A stretch of DNA of 64,000 bases from Thiotrichaceae bacterium UBA4486 (GTDB lineage Bacteria > Pseudomonadota > Gammaproteobacteria > Eutrophobiales > Eutrophobiaceae), in contig DGNS01000002.1 of assembly GCA_002389045.1 (NCBI GenBank), positions 1 through 64,000 of the forward strand, given 5' to 3'. A program made the position numbers and the translations under genes. Positions 15,413-24,504 of this stretch are shown here, one piece after another (the stretch's first letter is position 1; each line of letters opens with the position of its first letter). The notes below the pieces were generated by a model. The model was not told the DNA's origin. It ran no database searches and saw nothing but the letters and a program-made list of their open reading frames with translations.

Positions 15413-18400
15413 GCCTGTTCCTCCGCCTGATAGATACTCTCGTCATCACCATCGAGCCAGTCCACGTGTTGCATTTTGCGGATCACGACGAATTCGTCAC
15501 GATTGGAACCGACGGTGCCGTAATAATTAAAACCGTAACTGAGCTGGGCATAACCGCCGATCATGTGGGTCGGTTTAAGCACAGTGCGGGTGACCGAGTT
15601 ATGGATGCCGCCACGCTGACCGCTGATTTCCGAGCCCGGGGTGTTGACCAGTTTTTCCTGGGCGTGGTACATCATGACCATGCCCTCCGGCACACGCTGG
15701 CTGACAACCGCGCGCGCCACCAGCGCTCCATTGACGTTGAAAGCCTCGATCCAGTCGTTATCGACAACGCCGATTTTGCGGGCGTCCACTTCGCTCATCC
15801 AGATACAGGGGCCGCCGCGCGATAAGGTGAGCATCAGCAGGTTGTCGGTATAGGTGCTGTGTATGCCCCATTTCTGGTGCGGGGTGATCCAGTTCAGCGC
15901 GATTTCCTCATTGCCGTTACCGCGCACACCCTGAATATCGGCGGTGGTGCGCATGTTCATGGGCGGTTTGTAACAGACGAAGCCCTCACCGAATGCCCGC
16001 ATCCAGGTATGATCCTGGTACAGTTGCTGGCGGCCGCTGAGTGTACGCCAGGGAATGAGTTCGTGTACATTGGTGTAACCGGCGTTGTAGGAAACGTGTT
16101 CCGATTCCAGCCCCGACCAGGTCGGCGAGGAAATGATCTTGCGCGGCTGTGCCTTGATATCGCGGAAGCGGATCTTGTCATCTTCTCTGGTAAGCGCCAG
16201 ATGCGTATGATCGCGCCCGGTCTGTTTCGACAGGGCCGCCCAGGCTTTCACGGCCACCTCGCCATTGGTTTCAGGCGCCAGTGTCATGAGGGTGTCGGCT
16301 GCGTCGATGGCCGATTCAATCCGGGGCATGTCCTTGTTGGTGCCGGACTTGTGATTGCCGTTGAGTTCGCGCAGCAACTGCACCTCGTGGCTGGTATCCC
16401 AGGTTATGCCCTTGCCGCCGTTACCGAGTTTCTCCAGCAGCGGACCAAGAGCGGTAAAGCGGGAATAAACGTTGGGATAATCACGCTCCACCACGACCAG
16501 ATTTGGCATGGTTTTACCGGGTACCGGCTCACACTCACCCTTGCGCCAGTCTTTTACATCGAAGGCCTGCGCCATTTCGGCAGGGGTGTCATGGAGAACC
16601 GGGGCGGCGACGATGTCTTCCTCGACGCCAAGGTGCCCCTTCGCCAGTTCGGAAAACTTTTTCGCCAGGCCCTTGTAGATGTTCCAGTCAGTACGAGATT
16701 CCCAGGCCGGGTTGACCGCCTCACACAGCGGATGAATGAACGGATGCATGTCCGAGGTATTGAGATCATCCTTCTCATACCAGGTGGCCGTGGGTAATAC
16801 GATGTCCGAGTACAGGCAGGTCGTGGACATGCGGAAATCCAGTGTCACCAGCAACTCCAGCTTGCCCCTGGCGGTTTCGTCGCGCCAGGCGATTTCCATT
16901 GGTTTGTCTTCGCCCTTTTCGCCGAGGTCCTTACCCTGTACGCCGTGGTCCGTGCCGAGCAGGTGTTTAAGAAAATATTCATGGCCCTTGCCGCTGGAAC
17001 CGAGCAGGTTGGAACGCCAGATGAACATGTTGCGGGGATAATTCGCCGGATTGTCCGGGTCCTCGCAGGCCATGGTTAATTCCCCGCTCTTCAGTTGTTC
17101 GACCACGTAGGCCTTCGGATCCTGGCCGGCATCCCTGGCCGCCTTGACCACTTGCAGCGGGTTTTCACCCAGTTGTGGTGCCGATGGCAACCAGCCCATG
17201 CGCTCGGCGCGGACATTGAAATCAATAAGGCTGCCCGGAAACTGTTGCGGATCCGCCAGTGGTGAAAGGATGTCCGCCACCTTGAGCTTTTCATATCGCC
17301 ATTGACCGCTGTGAGCGTAGAAGAATGAGGTCGAATTCATATGCCGCGGTGGACGGATCCAGTCGAGGGCGAAGGCGAGCGGTTGCCAGCCGGTTTGCGG
17401 ACGCAGCTTTTCCTGGCCCACATAATGTGACCAGCCACCGCCGCTCTGGCCAATACAACCGCAGAACACCAGCATGTTGATAATGCCGCGGTAGTTCATG
17501 TCCATGTGGTACCAGTGGTTCAGGCCAGCGCCAAGAATGACCATGGAGCGGCCGCGTGTCTTGTTCGCGTTGTCGGCGAATTGCCGCGCCACCTGAATGA
17601 CGTGTTCACGCTTGACACCGGTGATTTGCTCCTGCCAGGCCGGCGTGTACGGTTTGTTGTCATCGTAGTCGACGGGGGTATTGCCGCAGTCGAGGCCGCG
17701 GTCGATACCGTAATGGGCCAGCAACAGATCATAGACCGTGGCCACCCGGATCTCGTTGCCGTCGGCGAGCCGGATGGTGCGTATCGGCACCTTACGGTAG
17801 ATCACGTCGTCTTGCGGGTTGGGTGTAAAGCGTCCCAGTTCGTGCTCCCTGCCACCAAAATACGGAAAGCCCACGGCTACGGCATCATCGCGGCTGTCGA
17901 GCAGTGACAGGCGCAGTTTCACGTCGGCGCCATCCGCCTTTTGTTCGAGGTTCCACAGGCCTTCATCCCCCCAGCGAAAACCGATGGAGCCGTTCGGCAC
18001 GACAATGGCGTCGCTGGCATCATCCCAGGCCACGGTTTTCCAGTCGGGATTGTTATCCTGTCCGAGCGACTTTTCGAAATCCGAGGCGCGTAACAGGCGG
18101 CCGGCCTGGTATCCGCCCGGCGCCGGGTCCAGTTGTACCAGCAGAGGCATATCGGTGTATTGCCGGGCGTACTCCGTGAAGTACTCGCTAGGCTTGTCAA
18201 CGTGGAATTCCCTGAGTATGACATGGCCGAGGGCCATGGCGAGGGCGGAGTCAGTGCCCTGACGTGGCGCCAGCCACAGGTCGGCGAACTTGGATGCCTC
18301 TGAATAATCCGGGCTGACGGTAACGATCTGGGTGCCCTTGTAACGCACTTCGGTCATGAAGTGCGCATCCGGTGTGCGTGTCTGCGGCACGTTGGATCCC

Positions 18401-19158
18401 CACATCATGATAAACCCGGCGTTGTACCAGTCTGCGGACTCCGGCACGTCGGTTTGTTCACCCCAGGTCTGCGGTGATGACGGCGGCAAATCGCAGTACC
18501 AGTCGTAGAAACTCATGCAGACGCCGCCGATCAACGACAGGTAGCGCGAGCCGGCAGCGTAACTCACCATGGACATCGCGGGGATCGGTGAAAAGCCCAT
18601 AATGCGATCCGGGCCATAGCGCTTGATGGTGTAAATGTTGGCGGCGGCAATGAGTTCGTTGACTTCTTCCCAGTTGCTGCGCACCAGTCCGCCCTTGCCG
18701 CGGCGGGACTTGTAGGAAACACACTTTTCTGCGTCCTCGACTATGGATGCCCAGGCTTCAACCGGGTCTTCGTGTTGTTCCCGCGCCTGCCGCCACAGCC
18801 GCAACAAGTGCCCGCGCACCATGGGGTATTTCAGACGGTTGGCGCTGTAAATATACCAGGAGTAACTCGCGCCGCGGGCACAACCCCGGGGCTCGTGGTT
18901 GGGCAGGTCCGGCCGCGTGCGCGGGTAGTCGGTTTGCTGGGTCTCCCAGGTGACCAGGCCGTTCTTGACATAGATTTTCCAGCTGCACGAGCCGGTACAA
19001 TTGACGCCGTGGGTGGAGCGAACGATCTTGTCGTGCTGCCAGCGGCTGCGGTAGGCGTCTTCCCAGCGCCGGGACTCGGCGGTCGTGACACCGTGTCCGT
19101 CGGCGAATTCGCCCTTCAGGCGCTGGAAGAAGGTCAATCGATCGAGGAAATGACTCAT
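15409..19158 (-). CDS. narG: Respiratory nitrate reductase alpha subunit (Mo-bisMGD)
   Basis: The 1249-residue catalytic subunit of membrane-bound nitrate reductase. Near the N terminus, HGVNCTGSCSW followed by CARGASYSW gives the His/Cys ligands of the FS0 cluster. MMWGSNVPQTRTPDAHF and the long molybdopterin-binding regions follow, so the enzyme is complete. It reduces nitrate to nitrite in the cytoplasm and generates proton motive force through the quinol loop. The start follows GGAG at a slightly long spacing and lies 16 bases after narK. Confidence 0.98.
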   Translation of the reverse strand: MSHFLDRLTFFQRLKGEFADGHGVTTAESRRWEDAYRSRWQHDKIVRSTHGVNCTGSCSWKIYVKNGLVTWETQQTDYPRTRPDLPNHEPRGCARGASYSWYIYSANRLKYPMVRGHLLRLWRQAREQHEDPVEAWASIVEDAEKCVSYKSRRGKGGLVRSNWEEVNELIAAANIYTIKRYGPDRIMGFSPIPAMSMVSYAAGSRYLSLIGGVCMSFYDWYCDLPPSSPQTWGEQTDVPESADWYNAGFIMMWGSNVPQTRTPDAHFMTEVRYKGTQIVTVSPDYSEASKFADLWLAPRQGTDSALAMALGHVILREFHVDKPSEYFTEYARQYTDMPLLVQLDPAPGGYQAGRLLRASDFEKSLGQDNNPDWKTVAWDDASDAIVVPNGSIGFRWGDEGLWNLEQKADGADVKLRLSLLDSRDDAVAVGFPYFGGREHELGRFTPNPQDDVIYRKVPIRTIRLADGNEIRVATVYDLLLAHYGIDRGLDCGNTPVDYDDNKPYTPAWQEQITGVKREHVIQVARQFADNANKTRGRSMVILGAGLNHWYHMDMNYRGIINMLVFCGCIGQSGGGWSHYVGQEKLRPQTGWQPLAFALDWIRPPRHMNSTSFFYAHSGQWRYEKLKVADILSPLADPQQFPGSLIDFNVRAERMGWLPSAPQLGENPLQVVKAARDAGQDPKAYVVEQLKSGELTMACEDPDNPANYPRNMFIWRSNLLGSSGKGHEYFLKHLLGTDHGVQGKDLGEKGEDKPMEIAWRDETARGKLELLVTLDFRMSTTCLYSDIVLPTATWYEKDDLNTSDMHPFIHPLCEAVNPAWESRTDWNIYKGLAKKFSELAKGHLGVEEDIVAAPVLHDTPAEMAQAFDVKDWRKGECEPVPGKTMPNLVVVERDYPNVYSRFTALGPLLEKLGNGGKGITWDTSHEVQLLRELNGNHKSGTNKDMPRIESAIDAADTLMTLAPETNGEVAVKAWAALSKQTGRDHTHLALTREDDKIRFRDIKAQPRKIISSPTWSGLESEHVSYNAGYTNVHELIPWRTLSGRQQLYQDHTWMRAFGEGFVCYKPPMNMRTTADIQGVRGNGNEEIALNWITPHQKWGIHSTYTDNLLMLTLSRGGPCIWMSEVDARKIGVVDNDWIEAFNVNGALVARAVVSQRVPEGMVMMYHAQEKLVNTPGSEISGQRGGIHNSVTRTVLKPTHMIGGYAQLSYGFNYYGTVGSNRDEFVVIRKMQHVDWLDGDDESIYQAEEQA

Positions 19159-19174
19159 TGGATACTAGCTCCGG

Positions 19175-21919
19175 TTATGCATGTTGATTCTGGCCATTCG
19201 TCTGGCTGTTGGCTCCGGCCTTCTCGATGTCATGGAGCATGCCCCCTTTGCGCGTGTAGACCGCCCAGGTGATAACGGCGCAGAGCACATAAAAGAATGC
19301 GAAGCCCCACAACGCGGCCATGGGAGACCCGGTCATGGCGATGGATGTGCCGTATGACTTGGGGATGAAGAACGCTCCGTAAGCGGCAATTGCCGAGGTG
19401 AAGCCGATGATGGCGGCGGATTCCTTGTCACCCTGACGCCGCCGTTCGTCCGCCGTTGCCGCGGGCATGAGGCGGTCCATTTCCTTGCGCATGATGATGG
19501 GAACCATCTGGAAGGTCGAGGCGTTGCCGACCCCGGTGGCGAAAAAGAGCAGGATAAACATGGCAAAAAAACCCCAGAAAGCACCCGGTTGATCCTTGAT
19601 TCCGAGAAAGTATAGCACTCCTATGACTCCGGCTGTCATTAACAGAAAGACCCAGAAGGTCACCCTGCCGCCGCCGAATTTATCTGAAATCCAGCCGGTT
19701 GCGGCACGGCTGATGGCGCCGACGAGCGGGCCGAGAAATACATATTTGAGCGAATCCACTTCCGGAAACTGGGTCTGTGCGAGCAGCGGGAAGCCGGCCG
19801 AGTAACCGATGAAAGATCCGAACGTGCCGGTATAGAGCAAACACATGATCCAGTTATGACTGCGCTGGAAGATCACGGCCTGCTCCGCGAACGAAGCCCG
19901 CGCCGAGGCGATATCGTTCATGCCGAACCAGGCGAATGCGGTGGAGATAATGATGAAGGGCACCCAGATAAAACCGGCGTTTTGCAGCCACAGCTCCGTG
20001 CCCTCGGCAGTCACTTGCGCATCGCCGCCGAGAGCGCCAAAGACGCTTGCGGTAATGACCAGCGGTACCAGGAACTGCATCACCGAGACACCCAGGTTAC
20101 CCAGACCGGCATTCATGGCCAGCGCATGACCCTTTTCCTGTTTCGGGAAGAAGAAGCTGATATTGGCCATGGAGGAGGCGAAATTCCCACCGCCGAATCC
20201 GCACAACAGGGCCAGCACCAGGAACAGGACATACGGCGTATCGGGATTCTGTACGGCGTAACCGATACCCAGGGCCGGAATGAGCAGCGTGGCGGTGCTC
20301 AATGTTGTCCACAAGCGTCCGCCGAACACCGGCACCATGAACGAGTAGAAAATTCTCAAGGTGGCGCCTGAAAGGCCGGGCAATGCCGCCAGCCAGAACA
20401 GTTGATCGGTGCTGTAATCGAAACCGATCTTCGGCAGCTTCGCCACCACGACCGACCATACCATCCATACCGAGAACGCGAGCAGCAATGCCGGGATGGA
20501 AATCCACAGATTGCGCCGGGCGATGCGCCGGCCCGTGGTTTCCCAGAATTCGGCATCATCGGGATGCCATTCCTCGAGCACCGGAGAGGTTTTCGCCTTG
20601 TGACGCGCGGGTTCATGAACATCGACAAGCTCCGGAAATTGCGGCAGGTCCTCGACCGCCACGCCGGCTGCCTTGCGCTCCATCTGCCGGACGGCGATGT
20701 GCATCCACATGAATGAGACGGCGACAACGAGAAAAAGCAGCGCGTAGCAACTCGTCCAGATGCCGGTGAGATCATTCATGGCGCCGAAAGCGATGGGCAG
20801 TATGAAGCCGCCCAGCCCGCCGATCATGCCGACCAGGCCGCCAACCGATCCCACGTGGTCGGGGTAATACACCGGAATGTGTTTGTAGACCGCGGCCTTG
20901 CCGAGGGACATGAAGAAGCCGAGTATGAATATGGTCATGACGAAGGGCACCAGTCCCATGTTCGTCGAGAACATGATCGGCCCCTCGATACCATGAATAA
21001 CATAGTCCGTCTTCGGATAGGACAGCATGAACAGGCAAATCAGCGAGACGCTGAAGGTGATGTACATTACCTTGCGGGCGCCGAATTTATCGGACAGGTG
21101 CCCGCCGTAGGCGCGGAACAGGCTGGCCGGTATCGAATACAGGGCGGCCAGCATGCCCGCGGTCTTGATATCGATTTCATAGACATCGATAAGGTAGTGT
21201 GGCAGCCACAATGCCAGTGCGACAAAGCCGCCGAATACAAAGAAATAATACAGGGCGAAGCGCCAGACCTGCTGGTAGCGCAATGGCTCGATCTGCAACA
21301 GCGCCGGGCGCGCTTTTTCTCCCCTGGCGCGGCGGGCGACCAGTTCCGGGTCATCCTCGGTGGTAAACCAGAAAATGATCGCCATGATCACCAGGGCGAT
21401 GGCCCACACCTGTGCCACCATGGTCCAGCCATAGGCGACCAGCACAAACGGCGCTATAAACTTGGTGACAGCAGCGCCCACGTTGCCGACACCAAAAATC
21501 CCGAGTGCAGTCCCCTGGCGTTCCGTCGGATACCATTTCGATACATAGGCGATACCTACGGCAAAGGAGCCACCGGCAAGGCCGACTCCGAGCGCTGCCA
21601 GCAGCATCATGCTGTAGGTGTCGGCGTAGGAAAGCAGGAACGTGGCCGATGCGGCCAGCAGCATGGTAATGACATAGACAATGCGGCCGCCATACTGGTC
21701 GGTCCAGATGCCCATGAAAATTCTCGACAGCGAGCCGGTCAGTATAGGCGTGCCCACCAGCAGGCCGAACTGGGTGTCAGTTAATCCCAGATCCTCTTTG
21801 ATCTGTACACCGATGATCGAGAAGATGGTCCAAACCGCAAAACAGATGGTGAAGGCAAGAGTGCTGATTGTCAGGGCGCGGTTCTGTTCACTACGGGTGA
21901 CATTGAGCTGTGTTGTCAT
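19175..21919 (-). CDS. narK: Fused NarK1-NarK2 nitrate/nitrite transporter
   Basis: A 914-residue protein made of two complete major-facilitator domains, one from about residue 15 to 430 and one from about 480 to 900, joined by a charged linker. Each half has about 12 hydrophobic helices. In characterised fused NarK proteins one half imports nitrate with protons and the other exchanges nitrate for nitrite. It is the first gene of the nar operon and presumably sits in the inner membrane to feed NarG with nitrate. There is no internal frameshift, so this is a true fusion. Confidence 0.93.
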   Translation of the reverse strand: MTTQLNVTRSEQNRALTISTLAFTICFAVWTIFSIIGVQIKEDLGLTDTQFGLLVGTPILTGSLSRIFMGIWTDQYGGRIVYVITMLLAASATFLLSYADTYSMMLLAALGVGLAGGSFAVGIAYVSKWYPTERQGTALGIFGVGNVGAAVTKFIAPFVLVAYGWTMVAQVWAIALVIMAIIFWFTTEDDPELVARRARGEKARPALLQIEPLRYQQVWRFALYYFFVFGGFVALALWLPHYLIDVYEIDIKTAGMLAALYSIPASLFRAYGGHLSDKFGARKVMYITFSVSLICLFMLSYPKTDYVIHGIEGPIMFSTNMGLVPFVMTIFILGFFMSLGKAAVYKHIPVYYPDHVGSVGGLVGMIGGLGGFILPIAFGAMNDLTGIWTSCYALLFLVVAVSFMWMHIAVRQMERKAAGVAVEDLPQFPELVDVHEPARHKAKTSPVLEEWHPDDAEFWETTGRRIARRNLWISIPALLLAFSVWMVWSVVVAKLPKIGFDYSTDQLFWLAALPGLSGATLRIFYSFMVPVFGGRLWTTLSTATLLIPALGIGYAVQNPDTPYVLFLVLALLCGFGGGNFASSMANISFFFPKQEKGHALAMNAGLGNLGVSVMQFLVPLVITASVFGALGGDAQVTAEGTELWLQNAGFIWVPFIIISTAFAWFGMNDIASARASFAEQAVIFQRSHNWIMCLLYTGTFGSFIGYSAGFPLLAQTQFPEVDSLKYVFLGPLVGAISRAATGWISDKFGGGRVTFWVFLLMTAGVIGVLYFLGIKDQPGAFWGFFAMFILLFFATGVGNASTFQMVPIIMRKEMDRLMPAATADERRRQGDKESAAIIGFTSAIAAYGAFFIPKSYGTSIAMTGSPMAALWGFAFFYVLCAVITWAVYTRKGGMLHDIEKAGANSQTNGQNQHA

Positions 21920-22112
21920 TTTTCTGTGGCTGCAGTTATTTTCAGTTTATCGGGAAGCTCTGAAGATCAGCTATCAAGAGCCGCTTGTAACATGGGAAAA
22001 TTCCAGTAAATCTGGCCGCGATTATAATGAATCCCGCAAGCCCCGGGGATCGATGCCCGGAATTATAAGAAGGATGCATTATGTTCTATTCCTTGGCATG
22101 TCAATCTGTCGC

Positions 22113-22161
22113 GGCCCGAATCATAAGCGGGCAGACGGTGTTTTCATTTGATGTATGTCAA
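22113..22161 (-). promoter_or_regulatory. FNR-dependent class II promoter of the narK-narGHJI operon
   Basis: TTGATGTATGTCAA (22148-22161) matches the FNR box at nine of ten conserved bases. On the minus strand a TATGAT hexamer (22125-22120) begins 29.5 bases from the box centre, the spacing that places FNR at -41.5 of a start near 22113. No sigma70 -35 is needed in such promoters. The predicted leader before narK is about 194 bases. The 302-base gap also contains a CCCGC/GCGGG hairpin (22191-22204) that may end transcription of unrelated readthrough. I found no clear NarL heptamers. Confidence 0.72.
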
Positions 22162-22221
22162 TGATCACTGTTTTTCAGATAATAGTGCAACCCGCTGTGG
22201 CGGGAAAGTGACAAACCCGGG

Positions 22222-23013
22222 TTATTGCAATCTGGCTGCGATCAGATGCTGCAGGTTTTCTGTGCCTGCTGTGGGCGATGCCTCGAGTATTCTTGACTGC
22301 GCGGTAGCGTAATCCTGTTGCAGATAGGCCAGGGCGGCGGTCATGAAGGCCTCGTGGCTCGGCCCTGTCATCTTCTTCGCCCTGTTGTGGTAGGTCTGTT
22401 TTAAATCACCGATGAGGTTTTCCATCTCACTGTCAAGCGGGATCAGGTTCAGCGCCTCCGGATCCTGTTTCAGTGCCCGGTGCATGGACCAGATTGCCCG
22501 TTCCAGTTCGTTATTGGCTGCCGTGGCCAGGGCAAAGCCGACTTTCGGTACGCCACTATTCAGATCCTGCTGGGACAGGACGGCGAAAATGGTCATGGCC
22601 TTGTCCGCATCCCCTTTGATCAATGAACTCCAGCCCTCGCTGCTCTCATATCCGGGCGGGGAAGCAGGGTGTTGATCAACACGGGGGTACGGCTGTGGAG
22701 CTGTGTCGAGCCTCGGGTATGCCGGCAGCGGTTTGCTGCGGGCAACGCGTGAACGCCGATCATAATGATCATCATCCAGTACGTGTGCCAGCACGGCAAT
22801 GCCCAGCAACCCCAGCACGACGGCGCCGGCCGTACCGAAACCGCCATGATGACCATAGCGAGCATGAAAGCCGTGATGATGACCATGAAACCCGTGGCCG
22901 TAATGGTAGCCATAACCACCCCGCGCAATTACCGGTTGCGAAGTCACCGCCAGCGTGATGCAAACAGTGGCTGTTATCTTCAGGCAAGTTGCGGCTGCGT
23001 GGCGAATATCCAT
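22222..23013 (-). CDS. Exported His/Gly-rich protein with a helical repeat domain
   Basis: A 263-residue protein with a signal peptide (residues about 10-30), then a segment rich in His, Gly and Tyr (YGYHYGHGFHGHHHGFHARY). A hydrophobic helix follows (GAVVLGLLGIAVLAHVL), then a proline-rich linker and a C-terminal alpha-helical domain that looks TPR-like (residues about 130-260). The His cluster could bind metals such as nickel, zinc or copper. Not recognised as a named family. A second His/Tyr-rich exported protein lies at 23884-24267 on the same strand, with hsp20 between them. Confidence 0.65.
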   Translation of the reverse strand: MDIRHAAATCLKITATVCITLAVTSQPVIARGGYGYHYGHGFHGHHHGFHARYGHHGGFGTAGAVVLGLLGIAVLAHVLDDDHYDRRSRVARSKPLPAYPRLDTAPQPYPRVDQHPASPPGYESSEGWSSLIKGDADKAMTIFAVLSQQDLNSGVPKVGFALATAANNELERAIWSMHRALKQDPEALNLIPLDSEMENLIGDLKQTYHNRAKKMTGPSHEAFMTAALAYLQQDYATAQSRILEASPTAGTENLQHLIAARLQ

Positions 23014-23113
23014 ACCGGCAATAATAGCCGATTCGGAAGGCAGTGATCACCTCTCAATAGCCGGATCCGTCCCCGGGAATGAGACCGGACAGTGAGTTTG
23101 TATTCCGGTAACC

Positions 23114-23134
23114 CCCGCTTCCATGCGGGTTTTT
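23114..23134 (+). terminator. Hairpin with T-run, plus-strand orientation
   Basis: CCCGC (23114-23118) and GCGGG (23125-23129) enclose a six-base loop and are followed by five T residues on the plus strand. Neighbouring genes run on the minus strand, so it would stop antisense transcription; on the minus strand there is no T-run. The hairpin is clear but its role is not. Confidence 0.45.
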
Positions 23135-23186
23135 ATAGACCACAAAAATTCAGGTCCCGATGCCGGCTCCCGGACAGTGGATGGAC

Positions 23187-23705
23187 TCAGGAGACCTTGA
23201 TGGTTTTACGCTCGCTGCTGATGGTTTTGGGTATCTTCAGTTCCAGTAAACCATTTTTGAAATCTGCTGAAATATTTTCACTGTCGACATCGTTGGGTAG
23301 GGTCATACTGCGGCAGAAAGAACCGGAACGAATTTCCCTGCGCTGGTAGTCCTCGCTTTCATCCTTGCGCTCCTGTCGGCTGCTGCCCTTGATGGTAAGG
23401 TTGTTGCCGGAAATGCTGATGTCCAGGTCCTTTTTGTCGACACCGGGGAGTTCAGCCCTGACCAGTATTTCCTGGTCATGGTCGATGATGTCCATGCGCG
23501 GCTGACGCATTTCATAGGTGCCCCAAAGGTCCTCACTACGGTCAAACAGCGGCGGCAGACCGCGCAGCCAGTTGCGATTCAGATAGTCATCGAACATCTG
23601 TTCAATGCTATGAAAGGATATCAGTCCAGGTGGATAGGCAGATCCGGGATATTTTTGTTGTGCTACATCTTTGCCGCTGGATTGTTCGGTTTTTTTCTTT
23701 GCCAT
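23187..23705 (-). CDS. Hsp20 family small heat-shock protein
   Basis: A 172-residue small heat-shock protein. The alpha-crystallin domain runs from about residue 65 to the end (MDIIDHDQEILVRAELPGVDKKDLDISISGNNLTIKG ... GLLELKIPK), preceded by a short N-terminal arm with FHSIEQMFDDYLNRNW. It forms oligomers that hold unfolding proteins in solution without ATP. I start at 23705 (MAKKK) because GGAG lies 8-11 bases upstream; the frame opens at 23720. An FNR-type box 97-110 bases upstream suggests induction under low oxygen rather than heat alone. Confidence 0.92.
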   Translation of the reverse strand: MAKKKTEQSSGKDVAQQKYPGSAYPPGLISFHSIEQMFDDYLNRNWLRGLPPLFDRSEDLWGTYEMRQPRMDIIDHDQEILVRAELPGVDKKDLDISISGNNLTIKGSSRQERKDESEDYQRREIRSGSFCRSMTLPNDVDSENISADFKNGLLELKIPKTISSERKTIKVS

Positions 23706-23774
23706 GATCCCTGTCTCCATAGTGAAAGTGAGTAATCAAACCAGTGAAACTCTGACTTAATCAGGGTTTCACCA

Positions 23775-23815
23775 AGCATAGATGCAGCCGGGGACTGAAT
23801 ATTGATCCAGATCAA
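23775..23815 (-). promoter_or_regulatory. FNR-type promoter of the hsp20 gene
   Basis: A perfect FNR box, TTGATCCAGATCAA, lies at 23802-23815, the same 14 bases as the box before pqqA. On the minus strand TATGCT (23780-23775) begins 28.5 bases from the box centre, one base short of the class II optimum. That predicts a start near 23768 and a leader of about 60 bases before hsp20. Confidence 0.6.
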
Positions 23816-23883
23816 CGGACGGATTCATTGAAATGTTTGCACTGCCCGACGGGCATACGGCTGCCCCCAGGTCTTGCCGGCGG

Positions 23884-24267
23884 TTAATAACGGTAGCCGT
23901 AGCGGGGGTAATAATGTCCACTGAACCGGTACGGGGAACCGTAATAATGCCGGGCAAAGCCGGGCGATCTGAATTTGTGGTAATAATGTCCCGGATAGTT
24001 GTAATAGCGGTTGTGATGATACCGGTGCTTTATGTAACCGTGGTGGCGGCCGGGATGATAAGCCTGGTGACGTTTCCTGTAGTGGTGGTGTTTGTTGTAG
24101 TGATGGGGCTTGTAGTGATAAGGCTTGTAATTATGATGCCCGAAGTTGTAACCGAAGCTGTTAAAACTGATCGAGATATCCGCAGAGGCGGGTTGAGTCA
24201 TGGCCAGCGCGCCCGGTAATAACAGTGCGGCCAGTCTGTTTCGTAATAGACGGGTTTTCGCTTTCAT
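23884..24267 (-). CDS. Exported His/Tyr-rich small protein
   Basis: A 127-residue precursor with a signal peptide (LLRNRLAALLLPGALAMTQPASA) followed by a mature part dominated by His and Tyr (HYKPHHYNKHHHYRKRHQAY and similar). The composition suggests metal or surface binding, but no family is recognised. The ATG at 24267 follows GGAGGTCGAC, an excellent ribosome site; the frame opens at 24282. It lies upstream of the FNR-type hsp20 promoter on the same strand. With the His-rich protein at 22222-23013 it forms a pair around hsp20. Confidence 0.7.
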   Translation of the reverse strand: MKAKTRLLRNRLAALLLPGALAMTQPASADISISFNSFGYNFGHHNYKPYHYKPHHYNKHHHYRKRHQAYHPGRHHGYIKHRYHHNRYYNYPGHYYHKFRSPGFARHYYGSPYRFSGHYYPRYGYRY

Positions 24268-24504
24268 GTCGACCTCCGGCAATGGCCAGTCATACCCTTA
24301 TGGGACAGAAGCGGGACAGGACTGTTCCTGATGTAATAGCATCCGGGAAAATGTCCTGCTGCCCCGCAACAAGAGCGTATACAGGATCGGAAATCGCATG
24401 AGTCGGGAGAGATATCCGCTGATTAATACCGGGCTGAGTAGTTGAATTCAGTCACCCGTGCCATGCGTGGAGCATCTATAATTTCAGGATAAGCAATAAA
24501 GTAA

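Noticed and set aside
15859..16797. 312-codon plus-strand frame inside narG
   Set aside because: Antisense to a complete, well conserved narG; a shadow frame.
20855..21784. 309-codon plus-strand frame inside narK
   Set aside because: Antisense to the fused transporter; no ribosome site and no family.
19175..21919. Frameshift or assembly fusion of two transporter genes
   Set aside because: Two-domain NarK fusions are known, the frame is continuous and the linker is plausible.
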